The notes beneath the pieces are model-generated. The model was not told the origin of the DNA. It saw nothing but the letters and a program-made list of their open reading frames with translations, and ran no database searches. A program made the position numbers and the translations under genes. 64,000 nt of DNA from Methylobacterium sp. BTF04. GTDB lineage: Bacteria > Pseudomonadota > Alphaproteobacteria > Rhizobiales > Beijerinckiaceae. Below, in pieces: positions 1-6,613 of this stretch (its first letter is position 1; each line of letters begins with the position of its first letter). The stretch spans positions 1 to 64,000 of the forward strand of contig NZ_JAAHTB010000005.1 in assembly GCF_010692745.1 (NCBI RefSeq), read 5' to 3'.

Positions 1-897
1 GCCAACATCCGCGCCTTGGTGATCTATCTGCGCTCGGTCCAGGGTATCCCGCTGGGGCGGTTGCGCGACGTGCTCTTCGATCTGTTCGGCTTGTCGATCA
101 GCGAAGGTGCGCTGGTCAACATCCTGTCGGCCAGCGCAGCATCGTTCAAGGCCGCCGTATCGCTGATCAAGGCACGTCTGCTCGCTGGCACCGCCATCGC
201 GTCCGACGAGACCGGGGTGCGGGTGGGCCGCGCCAACTGGTGGCTGTGGGTGTTCCACCACGGTGACAGCGCCGTCTTCGTCGCGGATGCCCATCGCTCG
301 AAGGCCGTGGTGGAAGCCTTCCTCGGCGACCATCGGCCCGATTTTTGGACCTCGGACCGCCTCAGTGCCCAGGCCGGATGGGCCAGACGGAACCATCAGG
401 TCTGCCTGGCGCACCTGATCCGCGACGTCCAATACGCCATCGAGGCCGGCGACGCGGTGCTCGGCCCCAGCCTGAAGGGGTTGCTCAAGCGGGCCTGCGC
501 CATCGGGCGACGGAGGGCGGACCTCAAGGATTCTACCCTCAAGACCTACCAGGCCGATCTCGAGCGCCGCCTCGACTGCATCATGGCACGCGATCCAACA
601 AGCCCGGCGGGGATCAAGCTCAAACGCATGATCAAAAAGACCCGCGCCAACCTCTTCGTCTTCATCCAGAACCGAAGTCTCGAAGCGACCAACAACGAGG
701 CGGAGCGAGCCCTACGACCCTGCGCTGTCTACCGCAAGATTACCAACGGCTTCCGCCAGGAATGGGGTGCTCATCTCTACGCCGACGTCAGGTCCGTCAT
801 CGAGACCGCGCGAAGACGATCCATTCGCGCCCTCGAAGCGATCCGTCTCACCCTGAAAGGCCTGCCAATCCTCACCCCAGTGTCAGCTTCGTTCTGA
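1..897 (+). CDS. IS66 family transposase, C-terminal part (cut by window edge)
   Basis: The reading frame is open from the first base, so the N-terminus lies outside the window. The visible 298 residues are the catalytic core and C-terminal domain of an IS66-type DDE transposase. I see the first acidic motif (SDETGVRV followed by WWLWVF), the second (TSDRLSAQAGWARR, then CLAHLIRDVQ), and the C-terminal glutamate context NNEAERALRP, all in the usual IS66 order. The protein ends TGA at 895-897, a few bases before the likely element end. IS66 elements normally carry accessory tnpA/tnpB genes upstream, which would lie to the left. Nothing in the visible part is broken, so the element may be intact. 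Identification is firm; activity is unknown. Confidence 0.93.
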   Translation, partial: ANIRALVIYLRSVQGIPLGRLRDVLFDLFGLSISEGALVNILSASAASFKAAVSLIKARLLAGTAIASDETGVRVGRANWWLWVFHHGDSAVFVADAHRSKAVVEAFLGDHRPDFWTSDRLSAQAGWARRNHQVCLAHLIRDVQYAIEAGDAVLGPSLKGLLKRACAIGRRRADLKDSTLKTYQADLERRLDCIMARDPTSPAGIKLKRMIKKTRANLFVFIQNRSLEATNNEAERALRPCAVYRKITNGFRQEWGAHLYADVRSVIETARRRSIRALEAIRLTLKGLPILTPVSASF

Positions 898-913
898 CCA
901 CCTGAGCAATTAC
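1..913 (+). mobile_element. IS66 family element, right-hand portion
   Basis: The right end is placed at about 913 because read inward on the reverse strand the sequence begins GTAATTGCTCAGG, and IS66 ends characteristically begin GTAA. Base composition drops sharply just outside, from GC-rich IS to AT-rich flank. The left end and target duplication cannot be seen. Confidence 0.55.
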
Positions 914-1160
914 AAATCTTTCGATTGTAATTTTTCTTGATTGCAAATGGACTTACGATAAATATCGTTAATATTATGCTCACTAAAAAGCTCATGTTTA
1001 GGCCATCAATCAGATATATAATGCAAGCGGCGACGACGCTATATAGTAAGGTTACGATAAATATGATTCTAATAAGTGCCGATCGGTCGTGCAGTCGTTG
1101 AGCGGCTATAAGGTCGTCGATTTCTACCTTAATACAGAGTTGAATTGAATCGACAAACAC
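914..1160 (-). pseudogene. Small membrane protein gene truncated by the IS66 element
   Basis: Reading leftward from an ATG at 1160, about 82 codons encode a protein beginning MFVDSIQLCIKVEIDDLIAA with two strong hydrophobic segments, roughly residues 31-53 and 57-75, followed by a basic stretch. At 913 the frame runs into the inverted repeat of the IS66 element and continues antisense to the transposase, so the natural C-terminus is lost. The stretch is much more AT-rich than the rest of the window, which suggests horizontally acquired DNA. I do not recognise the family. It could also be a chance ORF, but the amphipathic start and two clean membrane segments favour a real, interrupted gene. 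Confidence 0.4.
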
Positions 1161-1252
1161 ATTGAAATTCCTTGTTTCGTATACATATTATTCATAGATA
1201 CAGAATGAGACTTCTGCTTCAATGCCGCAGCGCGCGAGCCGCGGAGCGTCGA

Positions 1253-1459
1253 TCAGCGACCGCCTGTTGGGCTCCGGATAAGCGAGCCTGATCCAGGCCT
1301 GCGGGTCTTGGAGGTCGGGTAGTTTGGTCGGGCGCCCATGCAAGCGGTGGCTTGGCTCATCGCCACAAAACAGGGTGGCAATTCCGCTGAAGGCCCAAAG
1401 CCCTTAGACGCGCTTTCAAACGTTCCAATCACGTTTTTCGGAGCGGTTGCATCAGGCAT
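1253..1459 (-). CDS. Hypothetical 68-aa ORF (weak)
   Basis: An ATG at 1459 overlaps the stop codon of the ORF upstream in the arrangement ATGccTGA, which would allow translational coupling. The product starts MPDATAPKNVIGTFESASKG and ends in a Ser/Arg/Gly-rich tail; no motif is recognised. Support is limited to the overlap and an unremarkable N-terminal composition. It may be noncoding remnant DNA in an IS-rich region. Confidence 0.2.
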   Translation of the reverse strand: MPDATAPKNVIGTFESASKGFGPSAELPPCFVAMSQATACMGARPNYPTSKTRRPGSGSLIRSPTGGR

Positions 1460-1763
1460 GGTGAAGCTCCGTCTCCGCGGGTGGCGGGGCTTCGCGCAAC
1501 GCCACTTCACCCTTCGGCATGACGCGGTACCAAAACAGTGGCGCGCCCAACATCGGATCACCGGTGACCCAGCCCCTGAAGTTCGCTATTGTCGCTCCTA
1601 GCGAGAACTGTACGATCGCGACGAAAGACGAGATCCGACACCCCGATAGCGTTGGACCCACATGCGTCGGATTGGCGGCTACGATGCGAATGAACGCGAT
1701 CGCCCAATCGTCGGTCCAGCCACCCTTGTATTGTCTACCCACCCGGCGCATCCGCTCTATCAT
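1452..1763 (-). CDS. Hypothetical 103-aa ORF (weak)
   Basis: Starts at ATG 1763 (an in-frame GTG lies at 1775). The product has a central moderately hydrophobic stretch (ISSFVAIVQFSLGATIANF) and ends ETELHHA. Codon choice looks more gene-like than the opposite frame, but no family is recognised and the Shine-Dalgarno sequence is poor. Its end overlaps the next small ORF by a few bases. Treat as possible only. Confidence 0.25.
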   Translation of the reverse strand: MIERMRRVGRQYKGGWTDDWAIAFIRIVAANPTHVGPTLSGCRISSFVAIVQFSLGATIANFRGWVTGDPMLGAPLFWYRVMPKGEVALREAPPPAETELHHA

Positions 1764-1899
1764 GGTGCTCGACACTGAAATTTGATGCTACCCTATACCA
1801 ATAAGAAAATCTATCGATGTCCGTCTCTTCAATAAAATTTCGAATAAAGAGATAATTATGAGCGCGCCGAGACAGTCGTACGATAATTTTTTCTTCCAT
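1735..1899 (-). CDS. Hypothetical 54-aa ORF in AT-rich DNA (weak)
   Basis: An ATG at 1899 is preceded by GGACAGGT at a plausible ribosome-binding distance. The product begins MEEKIIVRLSRRAHNYLF and is charged and aromatic-rich. It lies in an AT-rich patch unlike the surrounding genome, consistent with acquired DNA. No family is recognised, and its 3' end overlaps the start of the next reverse-strand ORF. Confidence 0.25.
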   Translation of the reverse strand: MEEKIIVRLSRRAHNYLFIRNFIEETDIDRFSYWYRVASNFSVEHHDRADAPGG

Positions 1900-2399
1900 T
1901 GTAACCTGTCCACCTGATCCGGTCGCAGACAGTAGTAAAATCATCGTGGACGAGTGTCTGTCCAGCTGGGCACGCAACGGGCGTACGCTACCCGCCTGTC
2001 GCGTTCATAGAGTCAATGAAACGCTCGCGAAAGCCTACAAACCCGATAATGCTCACAGCCTGTAAAATCTTGAGAACGGTCCACCGGCTGGGTATCCATG
2101 AAGATATGATCAGATCCTGATTCGTCATCATTACATTTAATCTGTCACTCGCCTAGATCAGCCATCGAGCGACTTTCATCATGTCTTGATTGGTGAAAAA
2201 TGTTCTGGCTGTGCGATGGCGCAGCTTAGAGAAGCCCCGGCGCTTCCGGTGCACTTCGTCTGACAGGCCAGAGAATCGGGTCTGCTCCCCGAAGTTCCCA
2301 CTCATGCCAGAGATGCGGCAGTACGCGTCGAGCCCAAAATCTTGAGCATAAGACCTGGTCACACCGCGAGGGCAGTCGCGAACCGAACGGAACCTGACA

Positions 2400-2504
2400 A
2401 TGACCTGGACCGATCGCATCACGATCGCCACCACGCTGGTCGGCGGCGCCATCGTACTGATGGCATATGCACAGGCGTTCGCCCTGCCGATGCACGTCGC
2501 CTGA
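2400..2504 (+). CDS. Candidate 34-aa single-pass membrane microprotein
   Basis: A short ORF too small for routine calling: ATG at 2400, TGA at 2502-2504, with CGGAACC about 7-12 bases upstream as a possible ribosome-binding site. The product begins MTWTDRITIATTLVGGAIVL and continues with a second hydrophobic part ending in a short polar tail; essentially the whole peptide after residue 6 could be one transmembrane helix. High-GC codons in the third position fit the host. A longer reverse-strand ORF overlaps it, so the assignment is tentative. Confidence 0.35.
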   Translation: MTWTDRITIATTLVGGAIVLMAYAQAFALPMHVA

Positions 2505-3105
2505 ATAGACAGCCGGGCGGCGACCTCAAGTGGCGCCCAGACCAGCTGGCACAGCATGTCACCGCCGAGATCCCCGTTCACGGTGTTGATCGACACGACC
2601 GGCACCGCGTCGCGGAGCACTGCGCCGATGCGCTTATCCGTCTCCTCCTCGGACTTACCGGCCGCGATCGCCGGACAGCGCCGGCCGGTGGCGATGACGG
2701 CGGCAGGGTCCACGCGGAAGGGTTTGCCTGCTTACGGCGAGCGAGCCCGAATGGCGTGGAACGGGGCGGTCGGGAGCACGCCGCGCACGCGGGCCGTCAG
2801 GATTCCGGATAGGACCAACGCCTTGTCGGTAGGGCCGACGAAGGGGAAGCCGACCAATAAGCTGCGTCCATATTGCGGACGACCGCATGCACTGGATTAT
2901 GGCGTCGGCATCGGGACATCTCCGGGCCTTGGAGCAACTCAAGTGCGTTGATACCGAGCCGATGCTCAACAGGGAGGAGCTACAGCAACCGGAGCAGCGA
3001 TGATCTCTCCTCAGCCAAGGCCGCCCTGAGAGCGGCTTTCCTTTCTGTTCTGAATAAATACGCTGTTGCCCCGTATTGCGATACGCGAGAAAGGATGCCT
3101 CGCCG
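2505..3105. other. About 600 bp without a convincing gene
   Basis: Several short ORFs overlap on both strands but none has a good start, ribosome-binding site or recognisable motif. A reverse-strand open stretch ending at 2732 (reading GFPFVGPTDKALVLSGILTA) looks protein-like but has a stop a short way upstream and no start codon, so it may be a gene remnant. The context, next to several transposase fragments, suggests decayed DNA. Confidence 0.4.
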
Positions 3106-3348
3106 ATGAGCGACGAGAAACCCGTTCCACCGTCCGTGACGACCGACCCGCGTCGCGCGACCCCCTGGTGCATCGCTACGGAAGGCGAGGAGGTGGTCAT
3201 GACGCTCCGCGAACGCTGTGCCGACGAACGGATCTATGTTCTGACACCCCAAATCGCACTTCAACTTGCCCGCAGCCTCACCCGAATTGCCGAGGCCGCT
3301 TTGGCCTGGGAAGCACTCGATGAGTCGCAGCCGACAGATCATTACTGA
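3106..3348 (+). CDS. Hypothetical 80-aa protein
   Basis: ATG at 3106 with GAAAGGA upstream; an in-frame ATG ten codons earlier has no better ribosome-binding site. The protein starts MSDEKPVPPSVTTDPR, contains IATEGEEVVMTLRERCADER and then a predicted amphipathic helix (ALQLARSLTRIAEAALAWEA). It looks like a small soluble helical protein. Third-position GC is typical of the host, unlike the AT-rich ORFs to its left, so this is probably a resident gene surrounded by insertion sequences. I do not recognise the family and its neighbours (IS remnants) say nothing about function. Confidence 0.6.
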   Translation: MSDEKPVPPSVTTDPRRATPWCIATEGEEVVMTLRERCADERIYVLTPQIALQLARSLTRIAEAALAWEALDESQPTDHY

Positions 3349-3473
3349 GCGCGTGGCCGAGATCTGACGCTCAGTATCGTTCGATTTCGGTCTTATTGGG
3401 ATACAGCAAGAGGTGGCTCGGTTTGTCTGAACAGCGACCAGGGCTTGGACAAGTGAATGGCTTGGGATTGCCC

Positions 3474-3892
3474 TGAACCGCACCGGGTTTCCCGGAGGCC
3501 ATTTGGTTTGGAACAGGCCGCCAAGGCTTGGACTTCGGCCTGGGCATAAGAGTAGCGCGCTTCGGCCTCAGCGGGAGCGATATTGCCGATGGGTTCGAGA
3601 AGACCACGGGTGTTGAACCAGACTACCCAGTCGAGGGTGGCGAACTCGACGGCATCGAATGAACGCCATCGTCCACGCCGATGGATCACCTCGGCCTTGA
3701 ACAACCCGTCGATCGTCTCGGCCAGCGCGTTATCGTAGCTGTCGCCGACGCTGCCGACGGACGGCTCGACACCAGCCTGAGCGAGCCGCTCGGTGTAGCG
3801 TAGAGCAAGCTATCGCGAGTCCCTGTCGCTGTGGTGCACGAGGCCGCCGCCCTGGAGGGGACGATGCTCGTGCAGAGCCTTCTCCAAGGCAT
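3474..3892 (-). pseudogene. IS3 family orfB remnant (3' half, degenerate)
   Basis: Reading leftward, the frame gives the second half of an IS3-type integrase-like transposase: LVHHSDRDSR, then an in-frame TAG, then LALRYTERL, VGSVGDSYDNALAETIDG, LFKAEVIHRRGRWRSF and FATLDWVVWFN. These match the conserved HHSDRGSQY, SYDNA..E and WFN segments. The nonsense codon (TAG in place of Tyr) and disturbed spacing near the end (ARYSYAQAE) show that it is dead. The TGAACCGCACCGGG stretch from 3474 is probably its terminal inverted repeat. The fragment stops abruptly at the inverted repeat of the neighbouring IS3 element, and no matching other half was found on the far side. Confidence 0.8.
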
Positions 3893-3917
3893 TGATCCTT
3901 CCTCGACCTCACGGACA
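3893..3917 (+). repeat. IS3 terminal inverted repeat (orfB side)
   Basis: Reads TGATCCTTCCTCGACCTCAC then GGACA and pairs with the repeat at 5925-5949 with two mismatches. It lies just past the orfB stop codon, as expected for the right end of an IS3 element. Confidence 0.75.
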
Positions 3918-3922
3918 CGGGG

Positions 3923-4180
3923 TTAGCTCGCGTTCCGTTCGGCTTGCTCGGGTGTGATGTAGCGCAGGGCCGAGTGGATACGCTGCCGATTGATGTCGCC
4001 TTCGATGTACCCGGTGTGCATACGCTGGACGTCGTCGATGAGTTGACGGTTGGACGTCGCCTGGGCGCTCTCAGAGCGTGATCGCCAGCCGTTGTAGCCG
4101 CTGTGAGAGACGTCGAGCACGCGGCACATGAGACGCACCGGCCAGGTGCCCGCATGCTGCTCGAAGAAAGCGAACGTCAC
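3923..4180 (-). pseudogene. IS3 orfB with large internal deletion
   Basis: A GTG at 4180, just after the orfA ending WEMPK-stop, opens a frame that encodes the N-terminal helix-turn-helix part of an IS3 orfB transposase (TFAFFEQHAGTWPVRLMCRV, then LDVSHSGYNGW). Around residue 63 it jumps directly into the extreme C-terminus (INRQRIHSALRYITPEQAE, ending NAS). The whole DDE catalytic domain between these two parts is absent, yet the junction is in frame. A product of about 85 residues could in principle still be made and might bind element ends, but there is no evidence for that. Confidence 0.8.
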
Positions 4181-4282
4181 TTGGGCATCTCCCACAAAGA
4201 GGCCGATCGCTTATAGGATGGCCCGCCCTTCACCGAACCGTTGGTGGCATGCTGCTGCCTTGGCTGAATGGAGGGATTGGAA

Positions 4283-5323
4283 ATGGCAAAGAGTTCGGTC
4301 GCCGTGCTGGGTATCGATCTCGGCGAGAACAGTTGCAGCCTCGTCGGTCTCGACGCAGCCGGGGCGGTGGTGCTGCGCCGGCGGGCGCGGCGTGAAACGA
4401 TCGTCGGCCTGACGGCCAAGCCGCCGGCCTGCATTGTTGCGATGGAGGCCTGCTGTGGCGCTCATCATCTGGGGCAGTTGCTCGCCGCGCAGGGGCACAC
4501 GATTCGGCTGATGTCGCCCGAGTACGTCCGCCCCTCCGTCAAGGCGCAGAAGAACGATGACCGCGATGCCGAGGCGATCGCCGAGGCCGCGACGCGCCCA
4601 ACGATGCGCTTCGTGCTCCTCAAGGCGCAGGATCAGCTCCACATGCAGAGCCTGCACCGGGTCCGGTCTCGGCTGGTCGGCATACGGACCATGCTCATGA
4701 ACCAGCTCCGTGCGATCCTGCTGGAGCGCGGTCTCGTCTTCCCGCAAGGACGGCGCAAGTTCGAGACTGCGATTGGAACTCTGCTGAGGGATTCCGAGAT
4801 GCCGATCGGTGCACGCATTCAATCTCTCGTCGCCGAGATCCGTGAGGAATGGGTGAGCCTCGACGGCCGCATCGACGCTCTCGACCGGGAATTTGTCACG
4901 CATGCTCGCGCCGACGAGGCGGCACGTCGCCTGGTGTCGATCCCGGGCGTCGGGCCGATGACCGCCACGGCCTTGCGCGCAGCCGTCGACGATGGAAGCG
5001 CCTTCGCGTCCGCCCGAGACCTGCCGGCTTGGCTCGGCCTCGTGCCCCGACAGCATACGACCGGCGGCAAACCGAAGCTGCTCGGGATCGTCAGGCGGGG
5101 CAACGCCTATCTGCGTGAGCTCTTCATCCACGGGGCGCGCGCAGCGCTGACCTCACTGTCCAAGGTCGAGGACCCGACCGGGAGATGGCTGCGCGGTCTG
5201 CTGGTGCGGGCGCACTACAACGTCGTGGTCGTCGCGCTCGCCGCCAAGCTCGCCAGAATCGCCTGGGCGACGCTGCGGAAAGGAGTGAGCTTCGAACGGC
5301 GGCCGGAGCCGGCCTTCGCATAG
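4283..5323 (+). CDS. IS110 family transposase (DEDD)
   Basis: ATG at 4283 is preferred over the in-frame ATG at 4268 because GGAGGG precedes it. The 346-aa protein has the N-terminal RuvC-like DEDD domain: D12 in GIDLG, E55 in MEACCG, and D92/D95 in NDDRDAEAI. A coiled central part follows, then the C-terminal Tnp_2 domain with LVSIPGVGPMTATALR and LGLVPRQHTTGGKPKLL. In related proteins a serine near this last motif is catalytic; here the position reads Thr-Thr (residues 259-260). Length is normal for the family. It is the only intact transposase fully inside the window. Confidence 0.93.
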   Translation: MAKSSVAVLGIDLGENSCSLVGLDAAGAVVLRRRARRETIVGLTAKPPACIVAMEACCGAHHLGQLLAAQGHTIRLMSPEYVRPSVKAQKNDDRDAEAIAEAATRPTMRFVLLKAQDQLHMQSLHRVRSRLVGIRTMLMNQLRAILLERGLVFPQGRRKFETAIGTLLRDSEMPIGARIQSLVAEIREEWVSLDGRIDALDREFVTHARADEAARRLVSIPGVGPMTATALRAAVDDGSAFASARDLPAWLGLVPRQHTTGGKPKLLGIVRRGNAYLRELFIHGARAALTSLSKVEDPTGRWLRGLLVRAHYNVVVVALAAKLARIAWATLRKGVSFERRPEPAFA

Positions 5324-5592
5324 GGCATCGAGAGAGGTCGACCTAAGCCGGAGCGCGACCGCTCGGCGCAGGTCCACGAGGTCTGCGGGAGGACCGTGAA
5401 GATGGCCTGACGGTCGAGCGGCGTTCCGGCAGCCTGGCAAAAAAGCGGCCTGGAGAGGCCGGTCCGCTTATGAGGCCTGGGACGTGCGGCGCTCCATCTT
5501 GGCGGCCGCCACCGTGCCGACATGCCGGATACGTTTGTGCAGACCGGTCATAGGCACTTTCATCGACTACCTTGCAGACGGGGCGGGCATAC
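5324..5592 (+). ncRNA. Candidate bridge-RNA region of the IS110 element
   Basis: The noncoding 3' part of the element. In the IS1111 subgroup the guide (bridge) RNA is known to be encoded downstream of the transposase. A hairpin with arms AAGCGG and CCGCTT encloses 5443-5470, preceded by an A run, and the stretch AAAAAAGCG at 5439-5447 is complementary to CGCTTTTTT in the reconstructed insertion target. RNA boundaries and folding have not been established; the call rests on position, element type and this suggestive complementarity. Confidence 0.35.
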
Positions 5593-5887
5593 GTTTTTTT
5601 AGGATGTCGCGCTCCATGCGCGTCCGGTCGAGTTCACGCCGCAGACGGGCAAGCTCAGCGGCTTGGTCGGAAGGAGAAGCAACCGGGCTCGTAGGCGCGG
5701 CTCCCGGCAATCCTGCTGCCCGCTGTGGTGGGGATCCTCCCATCAGCACCGTGCGCCACTGCCTCAGCATGCAGGGCTGAATCCCGAGTTCAGCCGCGAT
5801 CAGCATCTGTAGTCGGCCGCTGCTCTCCAGCAGCGCCACCGCCTCGCGTTTGAACTCGGGTGTGAACTCGCGTCTCGTCTTGGCCAT
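5593..5887 (-). pseudogene. IS3 orfA, 3' end displaced by the IS110 insertion
   Basis: From ATG 5887 the frame encodes the small IS3 helix-turn-helix protein (AKTRREFTPEFKREAVALL, LGIQPCMLRQWR) followed by the leucine-zipper-like part ELARLRRELDRTRMERDILK. The gene runs through a run of seven A residues, a typical slippage site for making the OrfAB fusion, and then enters IS110 sequence. The original ending (WEMPK-stop) survives on the other side of the IS110 element at about 4180-4200. The gene is therefore split but otherwise little decayed, indicating a recent insertion. Confidence 0.8.
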
Positions 5888-5924
5888 CAAACACCTTCCC
5901 CGCCCGCAACGAGCGTATCATAGA

Positions 5925-5949
5925 TGTCCGTGAGGTCGGGGGAGGATCA
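5925..5949 (-). repeat. IS3 terminal inverted repeat (orfA side)
   Basis: Reverse-strand reading starts TGATCCTCCCCCGACCTCAC; partner of the repeat at 3893-3917. It lies 18 bp from the stop codon of the neighbouring 57-aa gene. Confidence 0.75.
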
Positions 5950-5966
5950 CTCGATCTCGGGCAGAC

Positions 5967-6140
5967 TCAGAGATGAAGCTCGACCACGCGCACGTCGTCG
6001 ACATGTGACCTCGGGACGGCCGCGAAGCAGCGATACCCAGCCTCATGCGCCATCATCTCGAGTGCGCTGTTTTCGGTCATCGCTCCACCGATCCACAGCA
6101 CTGCGCCAGAACCGGCCAGGCTCACCTGAAATATCCGCAT
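5967..6140 (-). CDS. 57-aa small protein, paralogue of the one at 8792-8965
   Basis: A short ORF that is easy to miss: ATG at 6140, TGA at 5967-5969, with GGGGAT upstream. The product starts MRIFQVSLAGSGAVLWIGGA and contains SALEMMAHEAGY and FAAVP. It aligns end to end, without gaps, with the 57-aa product of 8792-8965: both are exactly 57 residues and share I-F at the start, GAVLW-x-G-x-A, SAL-x-x-MA-x-EAGY and AA-x-P. That conservation with third-position divergence argues that both are real, translated genes. No function or named family is recognised; the pattern suggests a small beta-beta-alpha fold with no signal peptide or membrane segment. The adjacent IS3 end lies just past the stop codon. 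Confidence 0.7.
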   Translation of the reverse strand: MRIFQVSLAGSGAVLWIGGAMTENSALEMMAHEAGYRCFAAVPRSHVDDVRVVELHL

Positions 6141-6315
6141 GGCGGCATCCCCACTACAACTGCCGATCTGGGTCAGCGTCTAAACAAAATCGCTCAGTAA
6201 AAGATTTTCGTCTACCAAAATACGGCGTCCCGCAGTGCGAATTTTCGATGCGATGCAGCGGGCGGGCGAAAGATCGAAGCCCGGTTGTCGCGTTATTTCG
6301 CCCGTCCATGCCCCA

Positions 6316-6467
6316 AACGGAGGATGAGCTTCCGGCCGGCTGCGTCAGAACTGGGGCGTCGGCCGAAACGGCTGGCGCCGACCACAGCGCAGTTCTGCCC
6401 GCTCCGCGCTGTGGTCACCCTGCAACCCGAGACTCGCCCCGCAGCCGCCCCGGCTCGCGGGGCTTTT
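6316..6467 (+). ncRNA. Candidate structured RNA or leader upstream of fcl
   Basis: Four consecutive hairpins on the plus strand: 6318-6334 (6 bp), 6355-6379 (11 bp with two G-U pairs and an AAA loop), 6381-6415 (10 bp perfect, ACCACAGCGC with GCGCTGTGGT), and 6436-6467 (terminator). No convincing ORF explains them. It could be a free small RNA or the 5' leader of fcl-gmd with an attenuator, since fcl starts 147 bp after the terminator. No known RNA family is recognised and no clear promoter was found. Confidence 0.4.
6436..6467 (+). terminator. Rho-independent terminator upstream of fcl
   Basis: Arms GCCCCGC (6436-6442) and GCGGGGC (6457-6463) enclose an inner AGCC/GGCT stem, followed by TTTT. 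No plus-strand protein gene ends just before it, so it must end a noncoding transcript or act as an attenuator. Confidence 0.65.
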
Positions 6468-6613
6468 CGTTCCGATCAGGAGGATCGACTCGCGGGGGCA
6501 GCCGCGATATCCGACGCAGTAAGTCTCTGCTACCGAAGGGCGGAGACATGAGATCTCCTGGGCCGAGGCGGTGACGCCTGGGTCGGCAGGCGACCGGAGG
6601 GTATGGCGGCTTC

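Larger units (their letters stand above)
4212..5592 (+). mobile_element. IS110 family element (IS1111-like) nested in the IS3 element
   Basis: The flanks rejoin to an uninterrupted IS3 orfA end: on the left the plus strand reads AAGAGGCCGATCGCTT and on the right TTTTTAGGATGTCGCGC. The ends given are therefore accurate to only a few bases because of the T run. Imperfect subterminal inverted repeats (ATGGCCCGCCC on the left; ATGCCCGCCCC on the reverse strand at the right), no target duplication, a short 5' and a long (about 270 bp) 3' noncoding part all fit the IS1111 subgroup of IS110. Confidence 0.75.
3893..5949 (-). mobile_element. IS3 family element with internal deletion, interrupted by IS110
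   Basis: Bounded by 25-bp imperfect inverted repeats at 3893-3917 and 5925-5949 (23 of 25 match, beginning TGATCCT). Inside, orfA lies at 5593-5887 and a shortened orfB at 3923-4180, both on the reverse strand, separated by an IS110 element. Without the IS110 insert the element would be only about 680 bp, roughly half of a normal IS3 element, because the middle of orfB including the DDE catalytic core is missing. The 3-bp flanks (CAT and CTC) do not match, so no target duplication is visible. It cannot move on its own. Confidence 0.75.

Noticed and set aside
2153..2713. 186-aa reverse-strand ORF
   Set aside because: Protein-like in its first third (EEETDKRIGAVLRDAVPVVS), but composition changes along its length, no family is recognised, the start lacks a ribosome-binding site, and it overlaps the 34-aa candidate. 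Kept out as unsupported.
5924..6574. 216-aa plus-strand ORF
   Set aside because: It starts inside the IS3 inverted repeat, runs antisense through the better-supported 57-aa gene and through the hairpin cluster and terminator, and is Arg/Ser-rich without motifs: a high-GC shadow.
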